This document shows, one piece after another, positions 51,540-60,101 of a stretch of DNA of 64,000 bases; positions within the stretch are counted from its first letter, which is position 1, and each line of letters begins with the position of its first letter. The position numbers and the translations under genes were made by a program. The DNA is from Clostridiales bacterium (GTDB taxonomy: Bacteria > Bacillota > Clostridia > Christensenellales > Aristaeellaceae), in assembly GCA_015056085.1 (NCBI GenBank), contig SVHA01000001.1, forward strand, positions 1-64,000. The letters are read 5' to 3'. The notes beneath the pieces were generated by a model. That model saw only the letters and a program-made list of their open reading frames with translations, was not told the DNA's origin and did no database searches.

Positions 51540-51586
51540 GTTCTTGCGAACATCAAATATTATACACCATTCGGGGGAAATGTCAA
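51540..51586 (-). promoter_or_regulatory. Promoter and leader hairpin of the left tRNA-Lys
   Basis: Leftward TTGACA (51581-51586), 16-nt spacer, TATAAT (51559-51564), then the palindrome GTTCGCAAGAAC (51540-51551), a 4-bp hairpin with GCAA tetraloop, before the tRNA. Same arrangement as the right copy, although the spacers differ. Confidence 0.8.
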
Positions 51587-51700
51587 GGGGTGAAATGCAA
51601 AAAGTCGAAAGTTTTTTTGAGAGGGGGGTACCTGTTTCGGCATTTTGAAAAAAGTCGCGATCGGGCGGCAAAAATACTATTCAAACCGGGGGAAGTGTGT

Positions 51701-51706
51701 TATAAT
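51701..51706 (+). promoter_or_regulatory. -10 box of the mrnC-to-sigH operon
   Basis: Consensus TATAAT preceded by GTGT; a -35 is weak (TTCAAA 15 nt upstream). It would give a leader of about 85 nt. The rest of 51590-51796 has no gene that I can support. Confidence 0.5.
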
Positions 51707-51796
51707 CTACAATGTATATGTATGTTTCTGCGCAGGTGGGGACATACGACATCAGGCGGGGCGCAGGGCGCCTTTGCCGGAATCGAGGCGCACGAT

Positions 51797-52195
51797 ATGC
51801 GGGAATTCCCCCCTATGCCGGCGGAAAAGGCCAGGCTGCTCAATCCCTTGCAGCTGGCTTACATCGGTGATGCCGTCTGGGATATGCTGATTCGCATGAA
51901 TCTCATCCACAGTGGACGCAATCTGCGCCATATGCATCAGGAGGCCATCCGCACTGTGTGCGCCAAAGCCCAGGCAGCGGCGCTGGAAAAGGTTCTGCCC
52001 CATCTGGATGAACAGGAGCAGGACATCGTGCGCCGGGGCCGCAACACCCACGCCAAACACCCCTGTCCCAAGAACCAGGATCCGGCGGATTACGCCGCCG
52101 CCACCGGGTTTGAAGCGCTGCTGGGGTATCTGTACCTCACAGGCAGCGAGGAACGCCTGATGACCCTGTATCACATTACCCAGCAGGAGGTCTGA
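51797..52195 (+). CDS. mrnC: Mini-ribonuclease III (MrnC)
   Basis: 132 aa from ATG 51797 (GAGGCG upstream). Residues NPLQLAYIGDAVWDMLIR hold the RNase III acid cluster, and RRGRNTHAKHPCPKNQDPADYAAATGFEALLGYLYLTG is the mini-III signature; no dsRNA-binding domain follows, as expected. It matures 23S rRNA in Bacillus. A longer frame upstream is not supported by homology. Confidence 0.92.
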   Translation: MREFPPMPAEKARLLNPLQLAYIGDAVWDMLIRMNLIHSGRNLRHMHQEAIRTVCAKAQAAALEKVLPHLDEQEQDIVRRGRNTHAKHPCPKNQDPADYAAATGFEALLGYLYLTGSEERLMTLYHITQQEV

Positions 52196-52197
52196 TC

Positions 52198-52953
52198 ATG
52201 CCCCGCACAGAAATGAAAGTCGAACTGCTCCGCCACACGCTGGCGCCCCAGGAAGTGGTGGCGCTGGGCGCAAGGCTGTGCTATTCCCAGTCCACCGTTT
52301 CTGATCTGACCCAGCGGGTGTCCACTCGGGATCAGAGCGCCTTTGTGGAAAAAATCATGGGCATGGGCCATGATTCCGTGCTGGAACACGCCTCCTTCAC
52401 CTTTGGCATTGAGGGCGTGAGCCGTGTGCTGCTGGCGCAGATCACCCGCCACCGCCTGGCAAGTTTTTCCGTGCAGAGCCAGCGATACGTCAGCTATGCT
52501 GATGGCTTTGGCTACATTGTGCCGCCGAAAATCGCCGCTCTGGGTGAAGAAGCTACGGCTGAATTTGAAAGCCAGATGCAGCAAATGCATCAGTGGTACA
52601 CCGCCTGGCAGGAAAAACTGGGCACCGGCGAAGGCGGCAATGAGGACGCCCGATTCGTGCTGCCCGGCGCCTGTGAGACCCGCATGATGGTGACCATGAA
52701 CGTGCGGGAACTGCGGCATTTCTTTAGTCTCAGGATGTGCTCCCGTGCCCAGTGGGAAATCCGTGCCCTGGCAGAAAAGATGCACGCCCTGTGCATGGAG
52801 GTCGCCCCGGTGCTCTTTGCTGACGCCGGCCCCGGCTGCCTCCGGGGCAGTTGCCCGGAAGGCGCCAAGTCCTGCGGAAAGGCGCTGGACATCCGCAAGG
52901 AGCGCAAGGAATGGCTTGCCCGGTTGGCTGATGAATCCGCCGACAAAACCTGA
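52198..52953 (+). CDS. thyX: FAD-dependent thymidylate synthase
   Basis: 251 aa. The ThyX motif is RHRLASFSVQSQRY, with LEHASFTF before it and the C-terminal FFSLRMCSRAQWEIR. It makes dTMP from dUMP using methylene-THF and NAD(P)H. Start ATG 52198, 2 nt after the mrnC stop, RBS AGGAGG in the mrnC end. Use of folate here ties in with FolT. Confidence 0.96.
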   Translation: MPRTEMKVELLRHTLAPQEVVALGARLCYSQSTVSDLTQRVSTRDQSAFVEKIMGMGHDSVLEHASFTFGIEGVSRVLLAQITRHRLASFSVQSQRYVSYADGFGYIVPPKIAALGEEATAEFESQMQQMHQWYTAWQEKLGTGEGGNEDARFVLPGACETRMMVTMNVRELRHFFSLRMCSRAQWEIRALAEKMHALCMEVAPVLFADAGPGCLRGSCPEGAKSCGKALDIRKERKEWLARLADESADKT

Positions 52954-52994
52954 TTCATAAATTCAACATCACTGACAACAGAGGAGATATATCA

Positions 52995-54077
52995 ATGGCT
53001 TTTTACAAGGATGCACCCAACAATAACGCCCGCAAGAAGACGGACTACGCCGCCCGTGGCTCCTGGGACGATGAAGGTACCCACTACCGCAATGCCGGTC
53101 GCTTTGCCGCCAAGGACGGTGAGGAAGGCCGCAAGGAGCGGGGCTACCGTGCCACCGGCAAGCCTGGTCAAAATCGCTTCCAGCGGGACAATCAGCGCAA
53201 TGAGGGCGAGAAGCGCTTCCAGCGCACCGACCGCCGCCCCCGCCCGGAAACCCGTGTGACGGAGGAACCCCGCAAGTCCAGTTATCTGGACAAGGAGTAT
53301 CGTCCTGTTCAGGCCGCTCCCGCTGCTCCCGTGGAAACCACCGAGACCGCTGCCATGGAAAACCTGCTGGCAGGCCGCAATCCCATCCGTGAGGCCCTCA
53401 AGGCGGGCCGTGACATCGAGAAGCTGATGGTGCAGCGGGGCGAACTGTCCGGCTCTGCCCGTGAAATCGTTCAGATGGCCCGGGAAATGCACATTCCCGT
53501 GCAGGAAGTTGAAAAGACCCGGCTGGATGAAATCACCAGGAACCATCAGGGTATGCTGGCCTTTGCTTCCGCCTACAAGTATTCCACGGTGGAAGAAATG
53601 CTGGAAACGGCGAAGAGTCGCAACGAGGATCCCTTCCTTGTGCTGCTGGACGGCATCACCGATCCCCACAACCTGGGCGCCATCATCCGCAGCGCATTGT
53701 GCGTGGGTGCCCATGGCGTCATCGTCCCCGAGCGCCGCAGCGTGGGCCTGACCCCCGCCGCTGTGAAGGCTTCCGCCGGTGCGGTGGAACACATGAAGGT
53801 CGCCCGGGTGGTCAATCTCAACCGCACGATTGACGACCTGAAAAAGCAGGGCGTCTGGACCTACGCCGTGACCATGAACGGCGTGGACTACGAAAAGGTT
53901 GATTTCAAGGGCGGCGTGGCCCTGATCATCGGCAGCGAGGGCGAAGGCATCAGCCGCCTGACGCTGGAAAATTGCGATGTGAAAGTGTCTCTGCCCATGT
54001 CCGGCGTCATCGACAGCCTCAACGCCTCCGTGGCGGCGGGCGTGATGATGTACCGGGTGCTGTCCTCCAGGCGATGA
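52995..54077 (+). CDS. rlmB: 23S rRNA 2'-O-methyltransferase RlmB/TrmH family with long N-terminal extension
   Basis: 360 aa. Residues from about 120 are a substrate-binding domain (AGRNPIREALKAGRDIEKLMVQ) and a SPOUT methylase (DGITDPHNLGAIIRSAL, IIGSEGEGISRL, SLPMSGVIDSLNASVAAGVM). The first 110 residues are low-complexity, rich in Arg, Gly, Asn and Glu, and absent in most RlmB proteins. Probably a disordered RNA-binding tail. The gene ends in an ATGA overlap with rae1. Confidence 0.93.
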   Translation: MAFYKDAPNNNARKKTDYAARGSWDDEGTHYRNAGRFAAKDGEEGRKERGYRATGKPGQNRFQRDNQRNEGEKRFQRTDRRPRPETRVTEEPRKSSYLDKEYRPVQAAPAAPVETTETAAMENLLAGRNPIREALKAGRDIEKLMVQRGELSGSAREIVQMAREMHIPVQEVEKTRLDEITRNHQGMLAFASAYKYSTVEEMLETAKSRNEDPFLVLLDGITDPHNLGAIIRSALCVGAHGVIVPERRSVGLTPAAVKASAGAVEHMKVARVVNLNRTIDDLKKQGVWTYAVTMNGVDYEKVDFKGGVALIIGSEGEGISRLTLENCDVKVSLPMSGVIDSLNASVAAGVMMYRVLSSRR

Positions 54078-54586
54078 AACCGCTGCTGATCGTCGATGGC
54101 TACAACGTCATCGGCGCCTGGGGCGAGGCGGAGCGCAGCGACTGGTCGCTGGATGATTGCCGGGATCAGCTCCTTCGCCGCCTGCAGGATTACGCCGGGT
54201 ATTCCGGCGAGGAAATCGTGCTGGTGTATGACGGCTATCAGTCCGACAAGAAGATGACCACCGTGCAGCAGTACGGTCTGGTCAGCCAGGTGTTCACCCG
54301 CCACGGTGAAACGGCAGACAGTTACATCGAGCGCCTTGTGGCCCTCACGCCCCGGTACCGGCTGGTGCGTGTGGCGACCTCGGATGGTCTGGAACAGTCG
54401 CAGGTGTTATCCACCGGCGCTACACGCCTCACCAGCCGGGAACTGCTCAGGGAACTGGGACAGATTCGCTCAAACGGCATTCAGCACCATCGGCAGCAGA
54501 CCATGTGGCAGAAAAATCCCCTGGGCGCCAGATTGGATGACGATACGCTGGCCATCCTTGAAAAGATCCGCAGAAGCGATAAATAA
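54074..54586 (+). CDS. rae1: Ribosome-associated endoribonuclease Rae1 (YacP, NYN domain)
   Basis: 170 aa. LLIVDGYNVIGAW opens the PIN-like NYN domain; further acids are in LVYDGYQSDKK and TSDGLEQSQVLSTGATRLTSREL. In B. subtilis Rae1 cuts mRNA in the A site of ribosomes. ATG 54074 overlaps the rlmB stop. Confidence 0.93.
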   Translation: MKPLLIVDGYNVIGAWGEAERSDWSLDDCRDQLLRRLQDYAGYSGEEIVLVYDGYQSDKKMTTVQQYGLVSQVFTRHGETADSYIERLVALTPRYRLVRVATSDGLEQSQVLSTGATRLTSRELLRELGQIRSNGIQHHRQQTMWQKNPLGARLDDDTLAILEKIRRSDK

Positions 54587-54629
54587 GTGCCGGCGGCTTT
54601 GGCCGCCATGGCAGGCAGGAAGATGCAAT

Positions 54630-55361
54630 ATGACGCAACAGAACTTGAATCCCATGGAGACGTCCACCCCGGAGGTGTCCCAAAGTGAAGTGGTTCGCCA
54701 GCAGAGGCTGCAGGCGGCCAGAGAACTGGTGGCGCAAACGGGCGATTATTCCTCTGTGCTGGATGAAGACGTGGTGGCCCTGTGCCGGGAAGGCGATCTT
54801 GTCGCGGTGGAATATCTGCTCAACAAGTATAAGAACTTCGTGCGCTCCAAGGCCCGCAGTTACTTCCTCATCGGCGCAGATCATGAGGATATCGTGCAGG
54901 AGGGCATGATCGGTCTGTACAAGGCCATCCGTGACTTCCGCCCGGACAAACTGGCGTCTTTCCGTGCCTTTGCGGAACTGTGCATCACCCGGCAAATCAT
55001 CACCGCCATCAAAACGGCCACCCGCCAGAAGCACATCCCCCTCAACAGTTATGTGTCTCTGAATAAGCCCCTGTATGATGAAGAATCCGACAGGACGCTG
55101 CTGGACGTTTACACCGAAGGCCACGCCACTAACCCCGAGGAACTCATCATCAGCCAGGAAGACCTCAACTCCATCAATTCCAAGATCGACGAAGTGCTCT
55201 CCAGCCTGGAGCAGGAGGTGCTCAGGGCGTATCTGGACGGCAAGAGTTATCAGGAGATCGCTGATAACCTGGGTCGCCACGTCAAGTCTATCGACAACGC
55301 CCTCCAGCGTGTCAAGCGCAAGCTGGAAAAGTATCTGGAAGACCTGGGAGAAGAGAACTGA
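54630..55361 (+). CDS. sigH: RNA polymerase sigma-H factor
   Basis: 243 aa. Region 2 (DLVAVEYLLNKYKNFVRSKARSYFLIGADHEDIVQEGMIGLYKAIRDF) and region 4 (EQEVLRAYLDGKSYQEIADNLGRHVKSIDNALQRVKRKLE) are typical of SigH, which drives stationary-phase and early sporulation genes. An N-terminal extension of about 35 residues is longer than in Bacillus. The rae1-sigH order is a known Firmicute arrangement. Confidence 0.93.
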   Translation: MTQQNLNPMETSTPEVSQSEVVRQQRLQAARELVAQTGDYSSVLDEDVVALCREGDLVAVEYLLNKYKNFVRSKARSYFLIGADHEDIVQEGMIGLYKAIRDFRPDKLASFRAFAELCITRQIITAIKTATRQKHIPLNSYVSLNKPLYDEESDRTLLDVYTEGHATNPEELIISQEDLNSINSKIDEVLSSLEQEVLRAYLDGKSYQEIADNLGRHVKSIDNALQRVKRKLEKYLEDLGEEN

Positions 55362-55373
55362 TTCCATGAAAAC

Positions 55374-55408
55374 AGCGCCGCAGCCCTGAAATGAGCCGCG
55401 GCGCTTTT
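55374..55408. terminator. Terminator between sigH and the PAP2 gene
   Basis: 8-bp perfect stem AGCGCCGC / GCGGCGCT followed by TTTTC; A-rich on the left, so it can also act leftward. Confidence 0.75.
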
Positions 55409-55423
55409 CATTTGCAATGCTGA

Positions 55424-56371
55424 TTATTTCTGCTTTTGTCCCACTTTGGCCCAGAAGCGGAAGGTCATGGGCCAGAGGATGCCGCCCACCATCACCATCA
55501 GGAAATAACGGATGGCGCTGGTGAAGGCCTGATCGCCGAAAATGGCGGTCAGCACGGGCTTCATGCCCAGACGCACGCCCATGATCAGCGCCATGCCGAT
55601 GACAATTTTGAGCACTTGTGCCCACCACACGCCGTCAATGGGGAAGTGGAGTTTCTTTTCATCCACCCACCATGCCACAACGATGCCGGCACCGCTGCCC
55701 AGAATCGTCCAGGCGGTTTTCAGGTTGTGGGCGTCGATTTCCGGCATATTGGCCTCCCGCACAGGGGCGAGGGTCATGTAAAGAATCAGCCCTACCATGA
55801 ACAGCACAGACCCTACCCGCACGACGATTTTGCCGGTGGTGCTCTTTTCTGTCCAGTCGAGCAGCGCTGTCATCACCACAATGGTGACAAGGCCCGTAAC
55901 GATGGAAGTGACCACGTCCAGGGGCGTATGCACGCCCAGATAGTTGCGTGAGAAACCCACCAGCAGCACCATCACCGTGCAGACCACGGCGACCCACTTC
56001 TTGCGGCTCCAGGCGGCGAAGGTACCAAACACATTGGCGGCAGACTGGGTGTGGCCGCTGGGGAAGGAATATCCGCTGGCGGCTTCCCGGGCGGATTCCA
56101 CGATCTCAAAACTGGGGTCCAGCACCCAGGGGCGGGGAATGAGGAAAATCGCCTTGAGCAGCTGATTGAGGGTGTTGCCCACCAGGCCCGTCAGCATCAG
56201 GCGGAAGCCCCACTTTTTGCTGATGCACCACATGACCACCATGGCGGCGATCATGAAGAAAGTTTCCTCACCCAGAAGGGTGATCACGCTCATCACGGAG
56301 TCGAGGAATCCATTGCGAATACCCTGCAACGCCCGCAGGATGTTCATGTTGCCTTCAAGATTGAACTGCAT
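55424..56371 (-). CDS. PAP2-superfamily membrane phosphatase
   Basis: 315 aa with about eight membrane helices. PAP2 catalytic motifs: KAIFLIPRP (C1), SGYSFPSGHTQSAA (C2, with His), and SRNYLGVHTPLDVVTS (C3). It likely acts on phosphatidic acid, PG-phosphate or undecaprenyl pyrophosphate. Start after AGGAGG. The PAP2 gene faces the sigH operon. Confidence 0.93.
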   Translation of the reverse strand: MQFNLEGNMNILRALQGIRNGFLDSVMSVITLLGEETFFMIAAMVVMWCISKKWGFRLMLTGLVGNTLNQLLKAIFLIPRPWVLDPSFEIVESAREAASGYSFPSGHTQSAANVFGTFAAWSRKKWVAVVCTVMVLLVGFSRNYLGVHTPLDVVTSIVTGLVTIVVMTALLDWTEKSTTGKIVVRVGSVLFMVGLILYMTLAPVREANMPEIDAHNLKTAWTILGSGAGIVVAWWVDEKKLHFPIDGVWWAQVLKIVIGMALIMGVRLGMKPVLTAIFGDQAFTSAIRYFLMVMVGGILWPMTFRFWAKVGQKQK

Positions 56372-56403
56372 TTGTACGCCTCCTCTTTGGAGAATGTACT
56401 GTC

Positions 56404-56432
56404 AGTTTACCATGCCTTTCCTCAAATTGCAA
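56404..56432 (-). promoter_or_regulatory. Promoter of the PAP2 gene
   Basis: Leftward TTGCAA (56427-56432), 17-nt spacer, TAAACT (56404-56409). Confidence 0.65.
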
Positions 56433-56490
56433 CAAAAAACATGAATCCCGGAAAAGGGCGGTATTCTTTGAAAATTTCGCAAATTTCCCC

Positions 56491-56537
56491 TTGACAATTC
56501 CGGCAAATCGTGTATAATAAGGACTGTTCGCAAGAAC
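56491..56537 (+). promoter_or_regulatory. Promoter and leader hairpin of the right tRNA-Lys
   Basis: TTGACA (56491-56496), 16-nt spacer, TATAAT (56513-56518), then GTTCGCAAGAAC (56526-56537). Confidence 0.85.
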
Positions 56538-56550
56538 ACAAACATCATAT

Positions 56551-56623
56551 GCACCTTTAGCTCAGTTGGTAGAGCACCTGACTCTTAATCAGGGTGTCCA
56601 GGGTTCGAGTCCCTGAAGGTGTA
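56551..56623 (+). tRNA. tRNA-Lys (CTT), right copy
   Basis: 73 nt, base-for-base the same as the copy at 51454-51526, inverted. The identity continues to 89 bp (56547-56635 and 51442-51530). CCA is not encoded. Confidence 0.96.
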
Positions 56624-56627
56624 CGAG

Positions 56628-56655
56628 CCGTCTGGTTTCCAGACGGTTTTTTCTT
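56628..56655 (+). terminator. Terminator of the right tRNA-Lys
   Basis: 8-bp stem CCGTCTGG / CCAGACGG with a 3-nt loop, followed by TTTTTTC. Confidence 0.9.
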
Positions 56656-56719
56656 GTCATTCGGCACAGAAAAAACCCCGGCGGAATCTCATGGATTCTG
56701 CCGGGGTTGTTTGTTTGTG

Positions 56720-57688
56720 TTATTCCGCTGCGGAAAGGAATGCGTCGAAGAATTCGGGGCAGCTCCAGGTGCCGCAGGCTGAGAGGTTATCGTTCTTCAC
56801 AGCCAGCTGCAGGGTGATGCCGGTGTCCAGTTCAATCAGCAGGCTCTGGCGGGCAGAAACGCTGCCGCTGGATTCATAAGTGGCGTTGTTCAGCAGGGTC
56901 GCCAGCAGATCTTCGCAGGTGTTGCGGTCCGTTACCACGCCCACGTCGCTGAGTTCCATCGCCAGAACGTGGCCGCTGATTTGCAGGGTGTCCTTGAGCT
57001 TTTCTCCGCCCTTGAGGGCATTGCCGTTGAAACTCACCCGCTGGAACACACGCATAGAGCCATCCACACGGGCCGCCACCAGGGTGCCGCCCATGCCCTT
57101 GACTTCATACACCGCTTCGCCGAAGGCTGCGCTGTTGGAGAGGATGCCGCTGCCGGCAGACAGGGAAGGCTCCGTGGTGAATTCACTCACCGTGCCAAGA
57201 GAGGAGCCCAGCTGCTGCTCACTGATGGAGGTGGGGGAGGTGAGGAGGCGGTAGTACTTGCCGTTCACGCCCACGAGGGGGAAGTTGCCGTTGCTGCCCT
57301 TGGCCCAGATGGAGCGATAAGCGGGCGTCTGACCATTGTTGGAAATGGTGACGTTGTCATTGGTCAGGTCCAGCAGGGAGCGGGTCTGGCCGACGCCTTC
57401 CTCGTTGCCGGCGGGCTGGGTGTGAATCAGCGGCGACTCCTCCGGAGCGGAAGTCAGGGCAGGAATGCCCACAACGGCGCCAATTGCCAGCACCAGCGCA
57501 CAGGCCATGGCAGGCACCAGGCGCATCCAGCGAATGGGCTTTTTCTGATGAGTGTATCCCTTGGCGGCGAGAATCTTCGCCCGCAGCGCAGGGCCCGCCG
57601 TCAGGCCGGACATGGCCTTATCAGCCGTTTCGGGCAGATTGCGGAGCTGCTGCTCCAGCCATGGGGAACAATCGGGATTGTTCTTCAT
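56720..57688 (-). CDS. Anti-sigma-factor-like single-pass membrane protein
   Basis: 322 aa. An N-terminal cytoplasmic part of about 50 residues, one membrane helix (about 57-78, VPAMACALVLAIGAVVGIPAL), and a large extracytoplasmic domain with a DUF-type beta fold. No His-Cys-Cys zinc site is seen in the N-terminal part, unlike the zf-HC2 anti-sigmas. The 1-nt overlap with the ECF sigma gene upstream supports an anti-sigma role. The signal sensed is unknown. Confidence 0.75.
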   Translation of the reverse strand: MKNNPDCSPWLEQQLRNLPETADKAMSGLTAGPALRAKILAAKGYTHQKKPIRWMRLVPAMACALVLAIGAVVGIPALTSAPEESPLIHTQPAGNEEGVGQTRSLLDLTNDNVTISNNGQTPAYRSIWAKGSNGNFPLVGVNGKYYRLLTSPTSISEQQLGSSLGTVSEFTTEPSLSAGSGILSNSAAFGEAVYEVKGMGGTLVAARVDGSMRVFQRVSFNGNALKGGEKLKDTLQISGHVLAMELSDVGVVTDRNTCEDLLATLLNNATYESSGSVSARQSLLIELDTGITLQLAVKNDNLSACGTWSCPEFFDAFLSAAE

Positions 57689-58365
57689 CAGGCGTCGCCT
57701 CCTTTCTGTGTCATATGGGGGGAGAGGATGCTCTCCAGTTTCTTTCTTCCACGGCTCAGGCGGGAAGAGATGGTTCCTTCAGGCAGGTCCATCATTTCGG
57801 CAATCTCATTGATGCCGTAGCCCTGATAGTAGTGCAGCAGGATGACCTCCTTGAAGTTGGCGGGCAACTGATTGATGGCGTTCATCATTTCCTGCTGATC
57901 AGCCATTTGGCTGAATTCATCCGGGGCCGCCACCAGTTCAAACATGGGGCTGCCCAGCACCACCCGCTTGACCCAGGCGCCTCGCCACAGGTCACGGCAG
58001 CGGTTGAGGGCGACCTTCAGCAGCCAGGCCTTTTCCCGTCCGGGCTGCAGTTCCGGGTTGTGGGTCAGCAGCCGCACGAACACGTCCTGACAGACGTCCT
58101 CGGCTTTTTGCCGGTCTCCCAGGTAGAAGTGGCACACCCGCAGCACGTCCGTGGCATATTTTTCGTAGATGTCGGAAAAATATGCATTCAGGTCAAAATC
58201 TGCCTGTTCCACGACGCCTTCCTCCGTGATGTTTTTGCTTTGGTAAGATCGTTCAATCATAAAACGAGCTTCCCTCCATGAATCATCCACAGAATTCCTC
58301 AATTTCCTGTAAAAATCAGATGAATTATTTGTAACATTCAGGAAAATGAGGTGGTCATCGGTCAT
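57688..58365 (-). CDS. ECF-type RNA polymerase sigma factor
   Basis: 225 aa. Region 2 (LNAYFSDIYEKYATDVLRVCHFYLGDRQKAEDVCQDVFVRLL) and region 4 (PANFKEVILLHYYQGYGINEIAEMMDLPEGTISSRLSRGRKKL) are typical of ECF sigma factors. The first 60 residues are not part of the sigma fold; an internal ATG at 58260 with GGAGGG upstream is a possible true start. The longest frame overlaps the cimA stop by 4 nt. Confidence 0.88.
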   Translation of the reverse strand: MTDDHLIFLNVTNNSSDFYRKLRNSVDDSWREARFMIERSYQSKNITEEGVVEQADFDLNAYFSDIYEKYATDVLRVCHFYLGDRQKAEDVCQDVFVRLLTHNPELQPGREKAWLLKVALNRCRDLWRGAWVKRVVLGSPMFELVAAPDEFSQMADQQEMMNAINQLPANFKEVILLHYYQGYGINEIAEMMDLPEGTISSRLSRGRKKLESILSPHMTQKGGDA

Positions 58366-59945
58366 TCCTGACTGGCAGGAACGTGATATGTCAGCATATA
58401 GTCAATGGAATCCACCAGCGCCTTGAAGCAGGCCTGGATGATGTTGCTGGATACGCCCACCGTGGACCAGAAATGTTCCCCGTCGGTGCTCTCAATGGAC
58501 ACCCGCACGGTGGAGGCTGTTCCACCGCTGTCCAGCACACGCACCTTGAAGTCCTTCAGCCGCATTTTGTTCAGTGCCGGGTAGAAAACGGCCAGGGTCT
58601 TTCTCAGGGCGATGTCCAGGGCATTGACGGGGCCGTCGCCCTCGGCGGCATTGATGCCCTCTTCGCCGTTGACGCTGATTTTCACATATGCCTGGGCGCT
58701 GTGGCTGATGTCGGGCACGATTTGCGGCCGGTGGCACAGCACATGGAAGTCCTGCACTTCAAAGAAGTGGGGTCGGCGTCCCAGTGTATCCAGCGCCATC
58801 AGGGCAAAGGAGCCCTCGGCGTTTTCGTAGGTGTAGCCTCTGGCTTCCTTTTCCTTCAGCCGGGCAATCACTTGCGACATTTCCGGGCTGTCCCGCTCCA
58901 CGTCGGGCAGGATTTTGCTCAGGCGGGCATATACACCCGCACGCCCCGCCTGGTCAGACAGCAGGAAGCGCCGCTGATTGCCCACGGATTCCGGGGAAAT
59001 CTGCTCAAAGGTGGTGGGATTCTTGATTACGCCGTCGATGTGCATACCGCCCTTATGGGCAAAGGCAGCGGTGCCCACAAAGGGCGCCCGGCTGGACAGG
59101 GACAGATTCATGATCTCCGCCACAAAGCGGGCGGTGTGGGTCAGCTTGACCAGATGGCCTTCGGGCAGGCAGGGCTTTCCCAATTTCTTTTCCAAAAGGG
59201 GAATGAGGGTGCACAGGTCCGCATTGCCGCACCTTTCGCCGATGCCGCCCATGGTACCCTGCACCATCGTTGCGCCTGCCTTCACCGCCGCCAGGGAACA
59301 GGCCGTGGCCAGCCCGCAGTCGTTGTGACAGTGGATGCCCACCTCTTTTCCCGGGAAGCGGCTGATAACGCATTGCACGGCATTTTCAACATCATCAGGC
59401 AGTGCGCTGCCGTTGGTGTCGCACAGGATGAGGCAAGAAGCGCCGCCGTCAACGGCTGCCTGCAGGCAGGACAGCGCATAATTGCTGTCTTGCTGATATC
59501 CGTCAAAGAAGTGCTCTGCGTCAAAGAGCACCGTCAGGCCCTTTTGAGACAGATACTGCACGGATTCCCGGATCATCCGCAGGTTTTCCTCCCGGGAGCA
59601 GCGCAGCACCTCGTCCACATGCAGGACGCTGGCCTTGCCAAAAACCGACACAGTGCAAACACCTGCATCCACAAGGGCCTGCAGGTTTTCGTTGTCCTCC
59701 GGCTGCTCGCCGGGGCGGATGGTGCTGCCAAAGGCCACCAGTCTGGCGGTTTTCAGCGGGGCAATCTCCTTGAAACGCTGAAAAAAGGCCGCATCCTTGG
59801 GATTGGCGCCGGGGTTGCCGCCTTCAATCCAGTCAACGCCCAGCTGATCCAGCGCCAGAGCGATGCGCATCTTGTCATCCACAGAAAAAGTGACGCCCTC
59901 GGCCTGTGCGCCGTCCCGCAGGGTGGTATCCAGCAGGCTGATCAT
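58362..59945 (-). CDS. cimA: (R)-citramalate synthase
   Basis: 527 aa. Joins pyruvate and acetyl-CoA to citramalate on the threonine-independent isoleucine route. An LLDTTLRDGAQAEGVTFS start, the metal site HCHNDCGLATA, and GTMGGIGERCGNADL identify the DRE-TIM enzyme; AHKGGMHIDGVIKNP follows, then a LeuA-type regulatory domain. Citramalate synthases have a relaxed pocket compared with isopropylmalate synthase; the CimA/homocitrate subgroup assignment is by overall pattern. ATG 59945 behind GGGAG. Confidence 0.9.
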   Translation of the reverse strand: MISLLDTTLRDGAQAEGVTFSVDDKMRIALALDQLGVDWIEGGNPGANPKDAAFFQRFKEIAPLKTARLVAFGSTIRPGEQPEDNENLQALVDAGVCTVSVFGKASVLHVDEVLRCSREENLRMIRESVQYLSQKGLTVLFDAEHFFDGYQQDSNYALSCLQAAVDGGASCLILCDTNGSALPDDVENAVQCVISRFPGKEVGIHCHNDCGLATACSLAAVKAGATMVQGTMGGIGERCGNADLCTLIPLLEKKLGKPCLPEGHLVKLTHTARFVAEIMNLSLSSRAPFVGTAAFAHKGGMHIDGVIKNPTTFEQISPESVGNQRRFLLSDQAGRAGVYARLSKILPDVERDSPEMSQVIARLKEKEARGYTYENAEGSFALMALDTLGRRPHFFEVQDFHVLCHRPQIVPDISHSAQAYVKISVNGEEGINAAEGDGPVNALDIALRKTLAVFYPALNKMRLKDFKVRVLDSGGTASTVRVSIESTDGEHFWSTVGVSSNIIQACFKALVDSIDYMLTYHVPASQE

Positions 59946-59979
59946 ATCTCCCGTCACCTCACATACAGAAAGTGCGTTC

Positions 59980-60008
59980 ATTATATCACAGTTGCGCCTT
60001 TCGGTAAA
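59980..60008 (-). promoter_or_regulatory. Promoter of cimA
   Basis: Leftward TTTACC (60003-60008), 17-nt spacer, TATAAT (59980-59985) with an extended TGA just before it. Confidence 0.65.
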
Positions 60009-60068
60009 GAGGATTGACGATTCTTGGCACATGAAGAAAAAGAATGAAAAAGAATGAAATATTGCGTC

Positions 60069-60094
60069 AAAAAAGCGCCTCCCGAATGAAGCGC
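60069..60094 (-). terminator. Terminator of spoIID-spoIIQ
   Basis: Leftward 7-bp stem GCGCTTC / GAGGCGC (one G-U pair) followed by TTTTTT. Confidence 0.8.
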
Positions 60095-60101
60095 CTTTCA
60101 T

